Shown here one piece after another: positions 1 through 7,800 of a stretch of DNA of 64,000 nucleotides (positions are counted from its first letter, which is position 1; each line of letters opens with the position of its first letter). The notes beneath the pieces were generated by a model. That model was not told the origin of the DNA. It ran no database searches and saw only the letters and a program-made list of their open reading frames with translations. The DNA is taken from positions 62,001 to 126,000 of the forward strand of contig NZ_NIRS01000009.1 in assembly GCF_002934665.1 (NCBI RefSeq). The letters run 5' to 3'. A program made the position numbers and the translations under genes. Origin of the DNA: Pseudomonas laurylsulfatiphila. Its GTDB lineage: Bacteria > Pseudomonadota > Gammaproteobacteria > Pseudomonadales > Pseudomonadaceae.

Positions 1-703
1 CGGACGGGGTGGCGGCGCGATTGAGTTCGGCCAGCGACAGGTTGTGGTCGAACAGCGGCGCCAGGCTCTGGTCGTGGCTGACAAACAACAGGCTCGAGCC
101 GGCTTCGCGGCATTCGGCGAACAGCAGGCGAATGAAGTTCTCACGGGCGTCGTAATCGAGGGCCGAGGTCGGCTCGTCGGCGATCACCAGTTCCGGTTGA
201 CCGATCAGTGCACGGGCGGCGGCGACCCGTTGCTGCTGGCCGATGGACAACGAATCGGCGCGGCGACCGAGGATGTTTGCATCCTTCAGACCCAGGTGGG
301 CGAGCAGCGTCGCGGCCGCTTTGTCGACGCTGCCGTGACGCTGTTTCGCCCGTTCGGCACGCAGCTTCGAGAAGTGGCAAGGCAGTTCGACGTTTTCACG
401 CACCGATAGAAACGGCAGCAGGTTGAACTGCTGGAAGATGTAACCGGTGTGATCGACGCGGAAGTGGTCACGGGCGCCGGCCGACAGTTGTGTCAGCTCC
501 TGGCCGAGCAGGCGAATGCTGCCGCGATCGGGCTTTTGCACGCCGCCGAGCAGGCCGAGCAGGGTGGTCTTGCCACTGCCGCTGGGGCCTTTGAGAAACA
601 GGGTTTCACCGCGCTCCAGGCGAAACGCCGGGATGTCCAGCAGTGGCGGGTGACCGGGCCAGCTGAAGCCCAGGTCGGACAGTTCGATGAGTGCTTGGGT
701 CAT
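1..703 (-). CDS. ABC transporter ATP-binding protein (partial, C-terminus off the left edge)
   Basis: This is the ATPase subunit of an ABC transporter of the LolD/MacB type. It starts at the ATG at 703 and is still open at base 1. The Walker A (GPSGSGKTT), the signature LSIGQQQRV and the Walker B with DEPT (LVIADEPTSALD) are all intact, followed by an SHD switch motif. It lies downstream of the DUF2796 gene on the same strand, separated by a REP pair. From memory, P. aeruginosa PA4063-PA4066 has the same arrangement (DUF2796 protein, ATPase, permease, lipoprotein) and responds to zinc shortage. The permease should lie just outside the window. The substrate is unknown; a zinc link is inferred from context. 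Confidence 0.9.
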   Translation of the reverse strand, partial: MTQALIELSDLGFSWPGHPPLLDIPAFRLERGETLFLKGPSGSGKTTLLGLLGGVQKPDRGSIRLLGQELTQLSAGARDHFRVDHTGYIFQQFNLLPFLSVRENVELPCHFSKLRAERAKQRHGSVDKAAATLLAHLGLKDANILGRRADSLSIGQQQRVAAARALIGQPELVIADEPTSALDYDARENFIRLLFAECREAGSSLLFVSHDQSLAPLFDHNLSLAELNRAATPS

Positions 704-730
704 TTAACCGATTTCATGAATGTTGATGAC

Positions 731-820
731 CTGTAGGAGCCGGCTTGCCGGCGATGAACGATGACGCGATTTTCTACATGGACCGAGGTGTGCCTATCGC
801 CGGCAAGCCGGCTCCTACAA
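731..820. repeat. REP pair (REPIN-like), 'TAGGAGCCGGCTTGCCGGCGA' class
   Basis: Two inverted copies of a palindromic unit (CTGTAGGAGCCGGCTTGCCG at 731 and its inverse ending GGCTCCTACA at about 819) flank a roughly 45-base spacer. It sits between the DUF2796 gene and the ABC ATPase gene. Confidence 0.85.
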
Positions 821-832
821 AGGCTGGTGAAT

Positions 833-1423
833 TCAGAATTTCAGGGCGGCAGCCTTGGCCGTCACATCAACGCCTTGCTGCCCGCTCGGGCCGATCAGTT
901 GTACCTGAATCGTCCGAGTGGCCGGGAACGAGTTGAACATGTTCGCCAGGTCCAGGGTCTTCAATGCGTCCGGTGTGGCGCAGGTGAACTGATAATGAGC
1001 GTGGATTTCGCTGTGGTCGTGATGATGTTCGTGGCCATCTTCATCTTTGGCGTCTTCATCATGGTCATCCTCGGCATCGGGTGTGTCACCGAACAACGGG
1101 CTTTCCAGTTCCTGGTTTTCCACCACGCAACCGGCGGCTTTCGGCAGGTTGAACAGGGCCAGCGGTTGCTCAAGCAGAGCGCGGGCCGCGGCGACTTTGG
1201 CTTTGTCGGCATCACTGGTGGCGACGTGTTCGAACCCCACCAGATTCATGGCCGGGCTTTGCAGTTCCAGCGCCAGGGTCTTGCCGTCCAGCGCCGCGTT
1301 CAGGCGTCCAACGCCGTGTTCGTGGGCACCCAGGCTGCCATGCTCATGATCGTGTTCGTCGGCGGCATGGGTGACAGCCAGCGGCAACATGGCAAACGGC
1401 AGAACGAGAAGCAGACGACGCAT
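833..1423 (-). CDS. DUF2796 family periplasmic protein, His/Asp-rich, zinc-linked
   Basis: A 196-residue exported protein. The signal peptide ends near THAADEH (about residue 20). The mature N-terminus is His-rich (HDHEHG, then HEHG), and a central acidic and His-rich loop (DEDGHEHHHDHSEIH, about residues 126-141) looks like a metal-binding stretch. These features fit the DUF2796 family. It is the first gene of a set with the ABC ATPase at 1-703, and a possible Zur site lies 37-51 bases upstream of its ATG. Probable role: periplasmic zinc binding or delivery to the adjacent transporter. The His clusters are seen directly; the function is inference. Confidence 0.85.
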   Translation of the reverse strand: MRRLLLVLPFAMLPLAVTHAADEHDHEHGSLGAHEHGVGRLNAALDGKTLALELQSPAMNLVGFEHVATSDADKAKVAAARALLEQPLALFNLPKAAGCVVENQELESPLFGDTPDAEDDHDEDAKDEDGHEHHHDHSEIHAHYQFTCATPDALKTLDLANMFNSFPATRTIQVQLIGPSGQQGVDVTAKAAALKF

Positions 1424-1455
1424 GGCGAGTCTCCGAAAAGTAAAATGAAGAAAAT

Positions 1456-1474
1456 GTTATGTAATCTTATAACG
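1456..1474 (-). promoter_or_regulatory. candidate Zur operator upstream of the DUF2796 gene
   Basis: An AT-rich dyad GTTATGTAATCTTATAAC spans 1456-1473, inside otherwise GC-rich sequence. Read on the minus strand, CGTTATAAGATTACA (1474-1460) matches the enterobacterial-type Zur consensus TGTTATAATATAACA at 12 of 15 positions. It lies just upstream of a His-rich protein of a zinc-linked cluster. The match is by eye. Confidence 0.5.
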
Positions 1475-1558
1475 TAAGTGCGGAGAGTTTGACTGCCTGC
1501 TTGGCGTTGCACAAGTCCCATGGGAGCATGCAGGGAAGAAATGTGCGGGAGCAGACCT

Positions 1559-1900
1559 ATGTTGCGAATTCGCGGAAGCATCGGCGACTGGCCGGTGGAT
1601 TTGACCCTGGAGATGGACGATGCGGACTGGGCACGACTAGGGGCGCAGTTGCAGGTAGAAAAATCCCCGGTCAGCGCCCCGGTGGCGAAGCCGCTGAATC
1701 AGGATGATGCGCTGTGGCAGATCGCCCGGGATTTGCTGCGTCAGGCCGGACAGTTGAGTGGACCGGATTTGCTCGAACAATTGGAAGGCCTGACCGGCAG
1801 CGCGGCGGCGGGCAAGCGCCTGCTGGTGCGGTTGCGCCATTGTGCGGATGTGAAAGTGGAAAGCGGCGGCGATACGCCGCTCTACCGCTGGATCGGATAA
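1559..1900 (+). CDS. conserved hypothetical protein (113 aa)
   Basis: A cytoplasmic protein of about 113 residues with no motif I can name. I chose the ATG at 1559 because GGGAG lies 8 bases upstream; an in-frame ATG at 1520 has no good ribosome site. The first half is acidic (LTLEMDDADWARLGAQL). The C-terminal half (residues about 53-113) looks like a small helical domain ending in DTPLYRWIG. The gene is divergent from the DUF2796 gene and convergent with the thioredoxin gene. A homologue of similar size sits in the same place in P. aeruginosa (from memory). Function unknown. Confidence 0.75.
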   Translation: MLRIRGSIGDWPVDLTLEMDDADWARLGAQLQVEKSPVSAPVAKPLNQDDALWQIARDLLRQAGQLSGPDLLEQLEGLTGSAAAGKRLLVRLRHCADVKVESGGDTPLYRWIG

Positions 1901-1901
1901 C

Positions 1902-1974
1902 TGTAGGAGCCGGCTTGCCGGCGATGAACGATGACGCGGTGGTGAGGCTATCGCTGGCAAGCCAGCTCCTACAG
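1902..1974. repeat. REP pair, 'TAGGAGCCGGCTTGCCGGCGA' class
   Basis: Two inverted REP units (CTGTAGGAGCCGGCTTGCCG and CTGGCAAGCCAGCTCCTACAG) fill the gap between two convergent genes and could act as a bidirectional terminator. The second arm has drifted (CCAGC for CCGGC). Confidence 0.85.
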
Positions 1975-1981
1975 GTAACGA

Positions 1982-2854
1982 TTAGTACAACGCAGCAAAC
2001 AATTTACGACGGTACGTGCTCACCAGCGGGTGATCGTTGCCCAGCAACTCGAACACCTGCAGCAAGGTCTTGTGCGGTAAGCCTTCGCTGTAGCTGCGGT
2101 TGCGGATGAACAACTTCAGCAATGCATCCAGCGCAGCGTCGTACTGCTGACGGGCCAGTTGCTGGATCGCCAATTGATAAACCGCTTCATCGTCCAGCGG
2201 GTCTTTCGCCAGCCGTGCCTTCAGGTCGGCGGCGTCCGGCAAGTCCTTGGCCAAACCGAGAAACTTGATCTGCGCCTTGGCGCCGGCCAGCGCGGCCTTG
2301 TGCTCGTCGCTCTTGACTGCATCCAGCACGGTTTGCGCCTCGCCAAGTTCACCGCGCTCGGTCAGGCAGCGGGCGTACAGGATCAGCGCCTTGGCGTTGG
2401 TATTGTCTTCACCCAGGATCACTTTGAGCAGTGCTTCGGCATCGGCAAAACGGCTGTCGTCGAACAGCGCCTGGGCTTGTTCGAACGGATCGGCGGCGGC
2501 CGGCGGCGGCATCTGCACATGAGGTTCAAGCAGGGCGCGCACGGCGGATTCGGGCTGGGCACCGGCAAAACCGTCGACAGGCTGGCCGTCCTTGAACAGC
2601 ACCACGGTCGGCAGGCTGCGAATGCCGAAGCGGGCGACGATGTCTTGCTCGATGTCGCAGTTGACCTTGGCCAGCAGCAATTCACCCTGATAGCTCTCGG
2701 CAATGCTCTGCAACATCGGCATCAGCACTTTGCAGGGCGCGCACCATTCGGCCCAGAAATCCACCAGCACCGGCTTGTGGAAGGAGTTCTCGATCACCGA
2801 CTGGTCAAAATCGGCAGTCGTGGCGTCGAAGATGTACGGCGTTTCCTGACTCAT
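1982..2854 (-). CDS. cnoX: CnoX/YbbN-type thioredoxin-TPR co-chaperone
   Basis: 290 residues, close to the 284 of E. coli CnoX. An N-terminal thioredoxin fold (about 1-115) has WCAPC at residues 37-41, with both active-site cysteines (C38, C41). A C-terminal helical TPR-like region (about 120-290) carries FEQAQALFDDSRFADAEALL-type repeats. CnoX proteins protect chlorinated or oxidised clients and hand them to GroEL/ES. E. coli CnoX lacks the full CxxC, whereas this one should be redox-active. I chose the ATG at 2854 because the Trx fold begins right after it; the in-frame sequence upstream runs through a REP element. Confidence 0.9.
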   Translation of the reverse strand: MSQETPYIFDATTADFDQSVIENSFHKPVLVDFWAEWCAPCKVLMPMLQSIAESYQGELLLAKVNCDIEQDIVARFGIRSLPTVVLFKDGQPVDGFAGAQPESAVRALLEPHVQMPPPAAADPFEQAQALFDDSRFADAEALLKVILGEDNTNAKALILYARCLTERGELGEAQTVLDAVKSDEHKAALAGAKAQIKFLGLAKDLPDAADLKARLAKDPLDDEAVYQLAIQQLARQQYDAALDALLKLFIRNRSYSEGLPHKTLLQVFELLGNDHPLVSTYRRKLFAALY

Positions 2855-2950
2855 GGGTAATCTCGTAGAAGCGTGAATGGGGCAACTATACGGCTTGGTG
2901 GGGGGCGGCCGGAAGCGGTTGGCCGTGAGAGGTGTGTTGCCTGACAGGGC

Positions 2951-3045
2951 GCCTTCGCGGGCAAGCCCGCTCCCACAGGGATTGAAGTCGCCATAAGATT
3001 TGTGGTTCACACCAACCATTGTGGGAGCGGGCTTGCCCGCGAAGC
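2951..3045. repeat. REP pair, 'TGGGAGCGGGCTTGCCCGCGAAG' class
   Basis: Inverted units CTTCGCGGGCAAGCCCGCTC (from 2953) and GTGGGAGCGGGCTTGCCCGC (from 3021) flank a 45-base spacer between the cnoX start and the end of the methyltransferase gene. Confidence 0.85.
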
Positions 3046-3051
3046 TTTTAA

Positions 3052-3705
3052 CTAGCGCCGCGCGTGGTACAGACTCACATGCCGAAACTCGTGGGGCTCG
3101 GCCAGATCCGGCAGCGTCATGGCTTCAAGCATTTCGATGCGCCGGTACAACGGGTGGCGAAAATCCCGTACCCGGGAATCCGCCACCAGCGCCTCTCGGC
3201 CGCGACTGAGGAACTGGTCGAGCAGCGGCAGGTTCGCCCGGTCGTACAGCACATCCGCCACCAGAATCAGATCGAAGCGATCAGCCTCGGCGAAAAAATC
3301 CGTCGAGTAGTTGAGCTGCACGTCATTGAGCTCGGCATTCGCCCGACACGCGGCAATCGCCAGCGGGTCGAGGTCGCAGGCCAGCACTTCCAGCGCGCCG
3401 GCCCTGGCGGCGGCAATCCCCGCCACCCCGGAGCCAGCGCCGAAATCCAGGACCCGCTTGCCTTCGACCCAGTGCGGGTTTGCGGCCAGATAGCGGGCCA
3501 CGGCCAGGCCGCTGGCCCAGCAGAAACTCCAGTACGGTGGCTCATGCAGGATGCGCCGGGTTTCTTCGGGGCTGAAGGCGCGGTCCATGTTGTCGCCGTC
3601 GATCAGCCACAGCTTCAAATCGGTTTCCGGCAACGGGCAGGCCACCAGTTGTGCATCACCGAGCAATTCAGCCAGGGCCTGTTGCAGGTCGAGCGGTGCA
3701 CTCAT
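3052..3705 (-). CDS. class I SAM-dependent methyltransferase, ETF-beta lysine methyltransferase-like
   Basis: 217 residues. An N-terminal cap with PPYWSFCWASGLAVARYL leads into the SAM site VLDFGAGSGVAGIAAARAGA and the acidic loop ACDLDPLA, then LILVADVLYD. The PPYWxFxWxxG signature preceding the glycine-rich motif I is shared with the METTL20/ETFBKMT group and its bacterial relatives, which methylate lysines of electron-transfer flavoprotein beta. Its stop overlaps the start of nothing else; the upstream lipoprotein gene stop overlaps this ATG (ATGA), so the two are co-transcribed. The substrate is inferred from family resemblance. Confidence 0.8.
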   Translation of the reverse strand: MSAPLDLQQALAELLGDAQLVACPLPETDLKLWLIDGDNMDRAFSPEETRRILHEPPYWSFCWASGLAVARYLAANPHWVEGKRVLDFGAGSGVAGIAAARAGALEVLACDLDPLAIAACRANAELNDVQLNYSTDFFAEADRFDLILVADVLYDRANLPLLDQFLSRGREALVADSRVRDFRHPLYRRIEMLEAMTLPDLAEPHEFRHVSLYHARR

Positions 3706-4166
3706 GGGGCTTTGACGAATTGCAATTGGCCCAGGGCCTGGGTGGTCGGCTGGGTAATCAGTTGCGACGGCAAGTGCAGGATCAGCTGGCCGGACTGGCT
3801 GGCGCGGCCTCGCAGTTCCACGCGGGCGCCTGAGGGGAAGGACTCCGGATTGAAGCGCAGGTGAAACGGCAATACCTGGTTGTTGCCGATCAGGCTGGAA
3901 CTGGCGAGCAATTGTTGCGGGCGGTCTTTTTCGTCGATTACCAGCAATGCCAGCTCGACTTCAGCACCGGCCGGCACGCCTTGCAAGGTGCCGCTCAGCT
4001 CACGCTGATAGGCAGGCAAGGGGCCGAGGGCGGCGGCCTCCCGGGCTTTCTTCTGCGCTTGCTGCGGCGCCGGGCCAGGTGTTGGCGGCTGGGGCTTGGG
4101 TGCATCGCTGCTGCAAGCCACCAGCAGGCTGAAAACACTGAGCAAAACGAGCGGACGTAACGACAT
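3702..4166 (-). CDS. YbaY-family lipoprotein
   Basis: 154 residues. The lipobox LLVAC (cleavage before the Cys at about residue 18) follows a short hydrophobic signal, then a Pro/Gln/Ala-rich linker (about 20-45). A single beta-rich domain follows (ELSGTLQGVPAGAEVELALLVID, then LPFHLRFNPESFPSGARVELRGRAS), typical of YbaY, a fold related to YscW pilotins. I chose the ATG at 4166 because it gives the shortest proper signal peptide. The gene overlaps the methyltransferase by 4 bases. Likely an outer-membrane lipoprotein; function unknown. Confidence 0.85.
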   Translation of the reverse strand: MSLRPLVLLSVFSLLVACSSDAPKPQPPTPGPAPQQAQKKAREAAALGPLPAYQRELSGTLQGVPAGAEVELALLVIDEKDRPQQLLASSSLIGNNQVLPFHLRFNPESFPSGARVELRGRASQSGQLILHLPSQLITQPTTQALGQLQFVKAP

Positions 4167-4293
4167 TGGTGGCTCCATAAAGCTGAATTCCATGGATCAA
4201 GTGATCATCCCGTCTGTATACCGCAAACCCTATGGCTTGTCTTGCCACCGGGATGCGCTACCATGGCCCTCCCTTTTTTTGTTGCCTGCCACC

Positions 4294-4758
4294 ATGCACT
4301 GTCCCTTCTGCGGTGCCAACGACACCAAGGTCATCGACTCGCGTCTGGTCGCCGAGGGCGAACAGGTGCGCCGCCGGCGTGAATGCCTGGCCTGCGGCGA
4401 GCGTTTCACGACGTTCGAGACGGCTGAACTGGTGTTGCCGCGCCTGATCAAAACCGACGGCAGCCGCCAGCCGTTCGACGAAGAAAAACTCCGCGCCGGC
4501 ATGCAGCGCGCGCTGGAGAAGCGCCCGGTGAGCGTCGAGCGCCTCGAATCGTCGCTGGTGCACATCAAACACAAACTGCGTGCCACCGGCGAGCGCGAGG
4601 TTAAATCCCTCGTGGTCGGCGAACTGGTGATGGCCGAGCTGCAGAAGCTCGACGAAGTCGCCTACATCCGCTTTGCCTCGGTGTATCGCCGCTTCCAGGA
4701 CCTCAACGAGTTCCGCGAAGAGATCGATCGCCTGGCCCGTGAACCGGTGAAAGAATGA
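4294..4758 (+). CDS. nrdR: transcriptional repressor NrdR
   Basis: 154 residues, the usual family length. The N-terminal zinc ribbon has C3-x2-C6 and C31-x2-C34 (MHCPFC and CLAC). An ATP-cone follows from about residue 47 (LIKTDGSRQPFDEEKLRAGM). NrdR senses dATP/ATP and represses ribonucleotide reductase genes at NrdR boxes. Its position ahead of ribD with a 4-base overlap is the usual one in Pseudomonas, so it is probably co-transcribed with the riboflavin genes. Confidence 0.97.
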   Translation: MHCPFCGANDTKVIDSRLVAEGEQVRRRRECLACGERFTTFETAELVLPRLIKTDGSRQPFDEEKLRAGMQRALEKRPVSVERLESSLVHIKHKLRATGEREVKSLVVGELVMAELQKLDEVAYIRFASVYRRFQDLNEFREEIDRLAREPVKE

Positions 4759-5888
4759 CCACGCCCGCAGAACTTGCCATCCTCGACGCCCATTTCATGG
4801 CCCGTGCCCTGGAACTGGCGCGCAAGGGGCATTACACAACGCACCCCAACCCACGTGTCGGCTGCGTGATCGTGCAGGGTGGGCAGATTGTCGGCGAAGG
4901 CTGGCACGAGCGCGCCGGTGAGCCTCACGCCGAGGTTCACGCCTTGCGCGCGGCGGGTGAGCAGGCGCGTGGCGCTACCGCTTATGTGACGCTTGAACCT
5001 TGCAGTCACCACGGCCGCACGCCGCCCTGTGCCGATGCGCTGGTGAATGCCGGTGTGGCCCGCGTGGTCGCGGCGATGCAGGACCCGAACCCGGAAGTCG
5101 CCGGTCGCGGTTTGCAACGCCTGGCTCAGGCCGGTATCGCCACCGAAAGTGGTGTGCTGGAGGGCGAAGCGCGAAAGCTCAACCAAGGCTTCCTCAAGCG
5201 CATGGAGCTCGGCTTGCCGTTCGTGCGGGTCAAGCTGGCCATGAGCCTCGACGGTCGCACGGCGATGGAAAGCGGCGAAAGCCAGTGGATTACCGGTCCG
5301 GCTGCACGCTCGGCGGTGCAACGCCTGCGCGCCCAGGCCAGCGTGGTGCTGACCGGTGCCGACACGGTGCTGGCGGATAACGCACGCTTGACCGTGCGTG
5401 CCGATGAACTCGGACTGGACGCCGAACAAACTGCACTGGCCATGAGCCGGCCGCCGTTGCGTGTGCTAGTCGATGGCCGCCTGCGCGTACCGTTGGATGC
5501 GCCGTTCTTCAAGGCCGGCCCGGCGCTGGTCGCCACCTGTGTGGCGGTGGAAGAGCAGTACGCCAACGGCCCGGAATGCCTGATCGTGCCCGGCTACGAT
5601 GGCCAGGTCGACTTGCGTCAGCTGCTGGTCGAACTCGCCAACCGTGGCGTCAACGAGGTGTTGGTCGAGGCCGGTCCACGGCTGGCGGGTGCTTTCGCTC
5701 AGCTTGGGCTGGTGGACGAATTCCAGATATTCATCGCCGGCAAGTTCATGGGTTCTTCGGCGCGGCCGCTGCTGGACTGGCCACTCGCGCAAATGAAGGA
5801 TGCGCCGGCACTCAAAATCACCGAAATTCGTGCAGTTGGCGATGACTGGCGAGTCATCGCCATCCCAGTGCCAGCAGCGAGCGTATAA
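4755..5888 (+). CDS. ribD: bifunctional diaminohydroxyphosphoribosylaminopyrimidine deaminase / 5-amino-6-uracil reductase RibD
   Basis: 377 residues. The N-terminal deaminase domain (1-150) has the zinc site HAEVHAL and PCSHHGRTPPC. The C-terminal reductase domain (about 155-370) includes SLDGRTAMESGESQWITG and the NADPH-binding EVLVEAGPRLAGAF. It performs steps 2 and 3 of riboflavin synthesis from GTP. Start ATG overlaps the nrdR stop by 4 bases. Confidence 0.97.
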   Translation: MTTPAELAILDAHFMARALELARKGHYTTHPNPRVGCVIVQGGQIVGEGWHERAGEPHAEVHALRAAGEQARGATAYVTLEPCSHHGRTPPCADALVNAGVARVVAAMQDPNPEVAGRGLQRLAQAGIATESGVLEGEARKLNQGFLKRMELGLPFVRVKLAMSLDGRTAMESGESQWITGPAARSAVQRLRAQASVVLTGADTVLADNARLTVRADELGLDAEQTALAMSRPPLRVLVDGRLRVPLDAPFFKAGPALVATCVAVEEQYANGPECLIVPGYDGQVDLRQLLVELANRGVNEVLVEAGPRLAGAFAQLGLVDEFQIFIAGKFMGSSARPLLDWPLAQMKDAPALKITEIRAVGDDWRVIAIPVPAASV

Positions 5889-5935
5889 TTTCCGGCCATC
5901 GCTATAGCGCTGGCTTTGTTCTCGAGGAGAACCTC

Positions 5936-6601
5936 ATGTTTACCGGCATCATCGAATCCATCGGCAGTATTCGTGCATTGACCCCAAAGGGCGGTGATGT
6001 GCGGGTTCACGTCGAAACCGGCAAGCTCGACCTGAGCGACGTCAAACTGGGCGACAGCATCGCAGTCAACGGCGTGTGCCTGACTGCCGTTGAATTGCCG
6101 GGCAATGGTTTTGCGGCGGACGTCAGTCGCGAAACCCTCGACTGCACCGCCATGAACGACCTGAAAAGCGGCAGCCCGGTCAATCTGGAAAAAGCCCTGA
6201 CCCCGACCACTCGCCTTGGTGGGCATCTGGTCAGCGGTCACGTCGATGGCGTGGGTGAAGTGGTTGCCCGTACCGAAAACGCGCGCGCCGTGGAATTCCG
6301 CATTCGCGCGCCCAAGGACCTGGCCAAGTACATCGCTCATAAAGGTTCGATCACCGTCGACGGCACCAGCCTCACCGTGAACGCGGTCGATGGCGCCGAG
6401 TTCCTGCTGACCATCATTCCACACACCCTGAGCGAAACCATCATGGCGTCGTATCAGCCTGGTCGCCGGGTGAACCTGGAAGTGGACTTGCTGGCCCGTT
6501 ACCTGGAACGCCTGCTGTTGGGTGACAAGGCCGCAGAGCCTACAAAATCCGGAAACATCACCGAAAGTTTTCTGGCCGCCAATGGCTACCTCAAATCCTG
6601 A
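5936..6601 (+). CDS. ribC: riboflavin synthase, alpha subunit
   Basis: 221 residues. Two lumazine-binding repeats: MFTGIIESIGSI opens the first, and LGGHLVSGHVDGVGEV with its partner opens the second near residue 97. It dismutates 6,7-dimethyl-8-ribityllumazine to riboflavin. GAGGAGAA lies 8 bases before the ATG. Called ribC in Pseudomonas and ribE elsewhere. It lies 47 bases after ribD and 16 bases before ribBA. Confidence 0.96.
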   Translation: MFTGIIESIGSIRALTPKGGDVRVHVETGKLDLSDVKLGDSIAVNGVCLTAVELPGNGFAADVSRETLDCTAMNDLKSGSPVNLEKALTPTTRLGGHLVSGHVDGVGEVVARTENARAVEFRIRAPKDLAKYIAHKGSITVDGTSLTVNAVDGAEFLLTIIPHTLSETIMASYQPGRRVNLEVDLLARYLERLLLGDKAAEPTKSGNITESFLAANGYLKS

Positions 6602-6617
6602 CTCAAGGGGGTGCCTT

Positions 6618-7709
6618 GTGGCGCTCAATAGCATCGAAGAACTGGTTGAAGACATCCGCCAAGGCAAGATGGTCATCCTCATGGATGACGAAGACCGCGA
6701 GAACGAAGGCGACCTGATCATGGCCGCCGAGTGCTGCAAGCCCGAGCACATCAACTTCATGGCCAAGCACGCCCGTGGCCTGATCTGCATGCCGATGAGC
6801 CGCGAGCGCTGCGAACTGCTCAAGCTGCCGCTGATGGCACCGCGCAACGGTTCCGGTTTCGGCACCAAGTTCACCGTTTCCATCGAAGCGGCCACCGGCG
6901 TGACCACCGGCATCTCCGCCGCCGACCGCGCGCGTACTGTACAAGCGGCTGCCGCCCGTGATGCCAAGGCTGAAGACATCGTCAGCCCGGGCCACATCTT
7001 CCCGCTGATGGCCCAGGCCGGCGGCACCCTGGCCCGTGCCGGCCACACCGAAGCGGCCTGCGACCTGGCGCGCATGGCCGGTTTCGAGCCGAGCGGCGTG
7101 ATCTGCGAAGTGATGAACGACGACGGCACCATGTCCCGTCGCGCCGAGCTGGAAGCTTTTGCTGCCGAACACGACATCAAGATCGGCACCATCGCCGACC
7201 TGATTCACTACCGGATGATCCACGAACGTACCGTTCAGCGGATTGCCGAGCAGCCACTGGATAGCGAACTGGGCCAATTCAACCTGGTGACCTATCGTGA
7301 TTCGGTGGAAGGCGACGTGCACATGGCACTGACCCTGGGCAACGTGTGTGCCGAAGAACCGACCCTGGTCCGGGTGCACAACATGGACCCGCTGCGCGAC
7401 CTGCTGATGGTCAAGCAACCAGGCCGCTGGAGCCTGCGCGCCGCCATGTCAGCGGTTGCCGAGGCCGGCAGCGGTGTGGTGTTGTTGCTCGGTCACCCGC
7501 TCGATGGCGACGTGTTGCTGGCGCATATCCGCGAAACCGCCGATCACGCCGCGGTGAAAAAACCGACCACCTACAGCACTGTCGGTGCCGGTTCGCAGAT
7601 CCTGCGCGACCTGGGCGTACGCAAAATGCGCCTGATGTCGGCACCAATGAAATTTAATGCGATATCCGGTTTCGATCTGGAAGTTGTAGAATACGTGCCC
7701 TCCGAATAA
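6618..7709 (+). CDS. ribBA: 3,4-dihydroxy-2-butanone-4-phosphate synthase with degenerate GTP cyclohydrolase II domain (RibBA/RibBX)
   Basis: 363 residues from a GTG preceded by AAGGGGGTG. The N-terminal DHBP synthase domain (1-200) is complete: MDDEDRENEGDLI, HARGLICMPM, the GHTEAACDLARMAG segment and GVICEVMNDDGTMSRR. The C-terminal half aligns with GTP cyclohydrolase II but lacks the zinc cysteines: where RibA has CLTGDALFSQRCDC, this protein reads VHNMDPLRDLLMVK. Such hybrids (ribBX of proteobacteria) keep only the DHBP synthase activity. A separate ribA at 11205 supplies GTP cyclohydrolase II. No FMN riboswitch precedes it. Confidence 0.95.
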   Translation: MALNSIEELVEDIRQGKMVILMDDEDRENEGDLIMAAECCKPEHINFMAKHARGLICMPMSRERCELLKLPLMAPRNGSGFGTKFTVSIEAATGVTTGISAADRARTVQAAAARDAKAEDIVSPGHIFPLMAQAGGTLARAGHTEAACDLARMAGFEPSGVICEVMNDDGTMSRRAELEAFAAEHDIKIGTIADLIHYRMIHERTVQRIAEQPLDSELGQFNLVTYRDSVEGDVHMALTLGNVCAEEPTLVRVHNMDPLRDLLMVKQPGRWSLRAAMSAVAEAGSGVVLLLGHPLDGDVLLAHIRETADHAAVKKPTTYSTVGAGSQILRDLGVRKMRLMSAPMKFNAISGFDLEVVEYVPSE

Positions 7710-7755
7710 TGACCGGTTGTCCCCGGCCTTGAATTCGCGGTTCAAATATCACTGA

Positions 7756-7778
7756 GGGACGCGTACGAGACGCGTCCC
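7756..7778 (+). other. perfect 9-bp hairpin in the ribBA-ribH gap
   Basis: GGGACGCGT and ACGCGTCCC flank the loop ACGAG, 22 bases upstream of the ribH ATG. The following bases (GGCTCTTTAAGAGATC) do not form a T-tract, so it is not a standard terminator. It may stabilise the processed ribH message or shape its translation. Confidence 0.55.
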
Positions 7779-7800
7779 GGCTCTTTAAGAGATCTAACGA

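Noticed and set aside
5889..5935. FMN riboswitch in the rib cluster
   Set aside because: The gaps before ribC (47 bases) and ribBA (16 bases) are far too short, and nothing like an RFN element precedes ribD, ribH or ribA.
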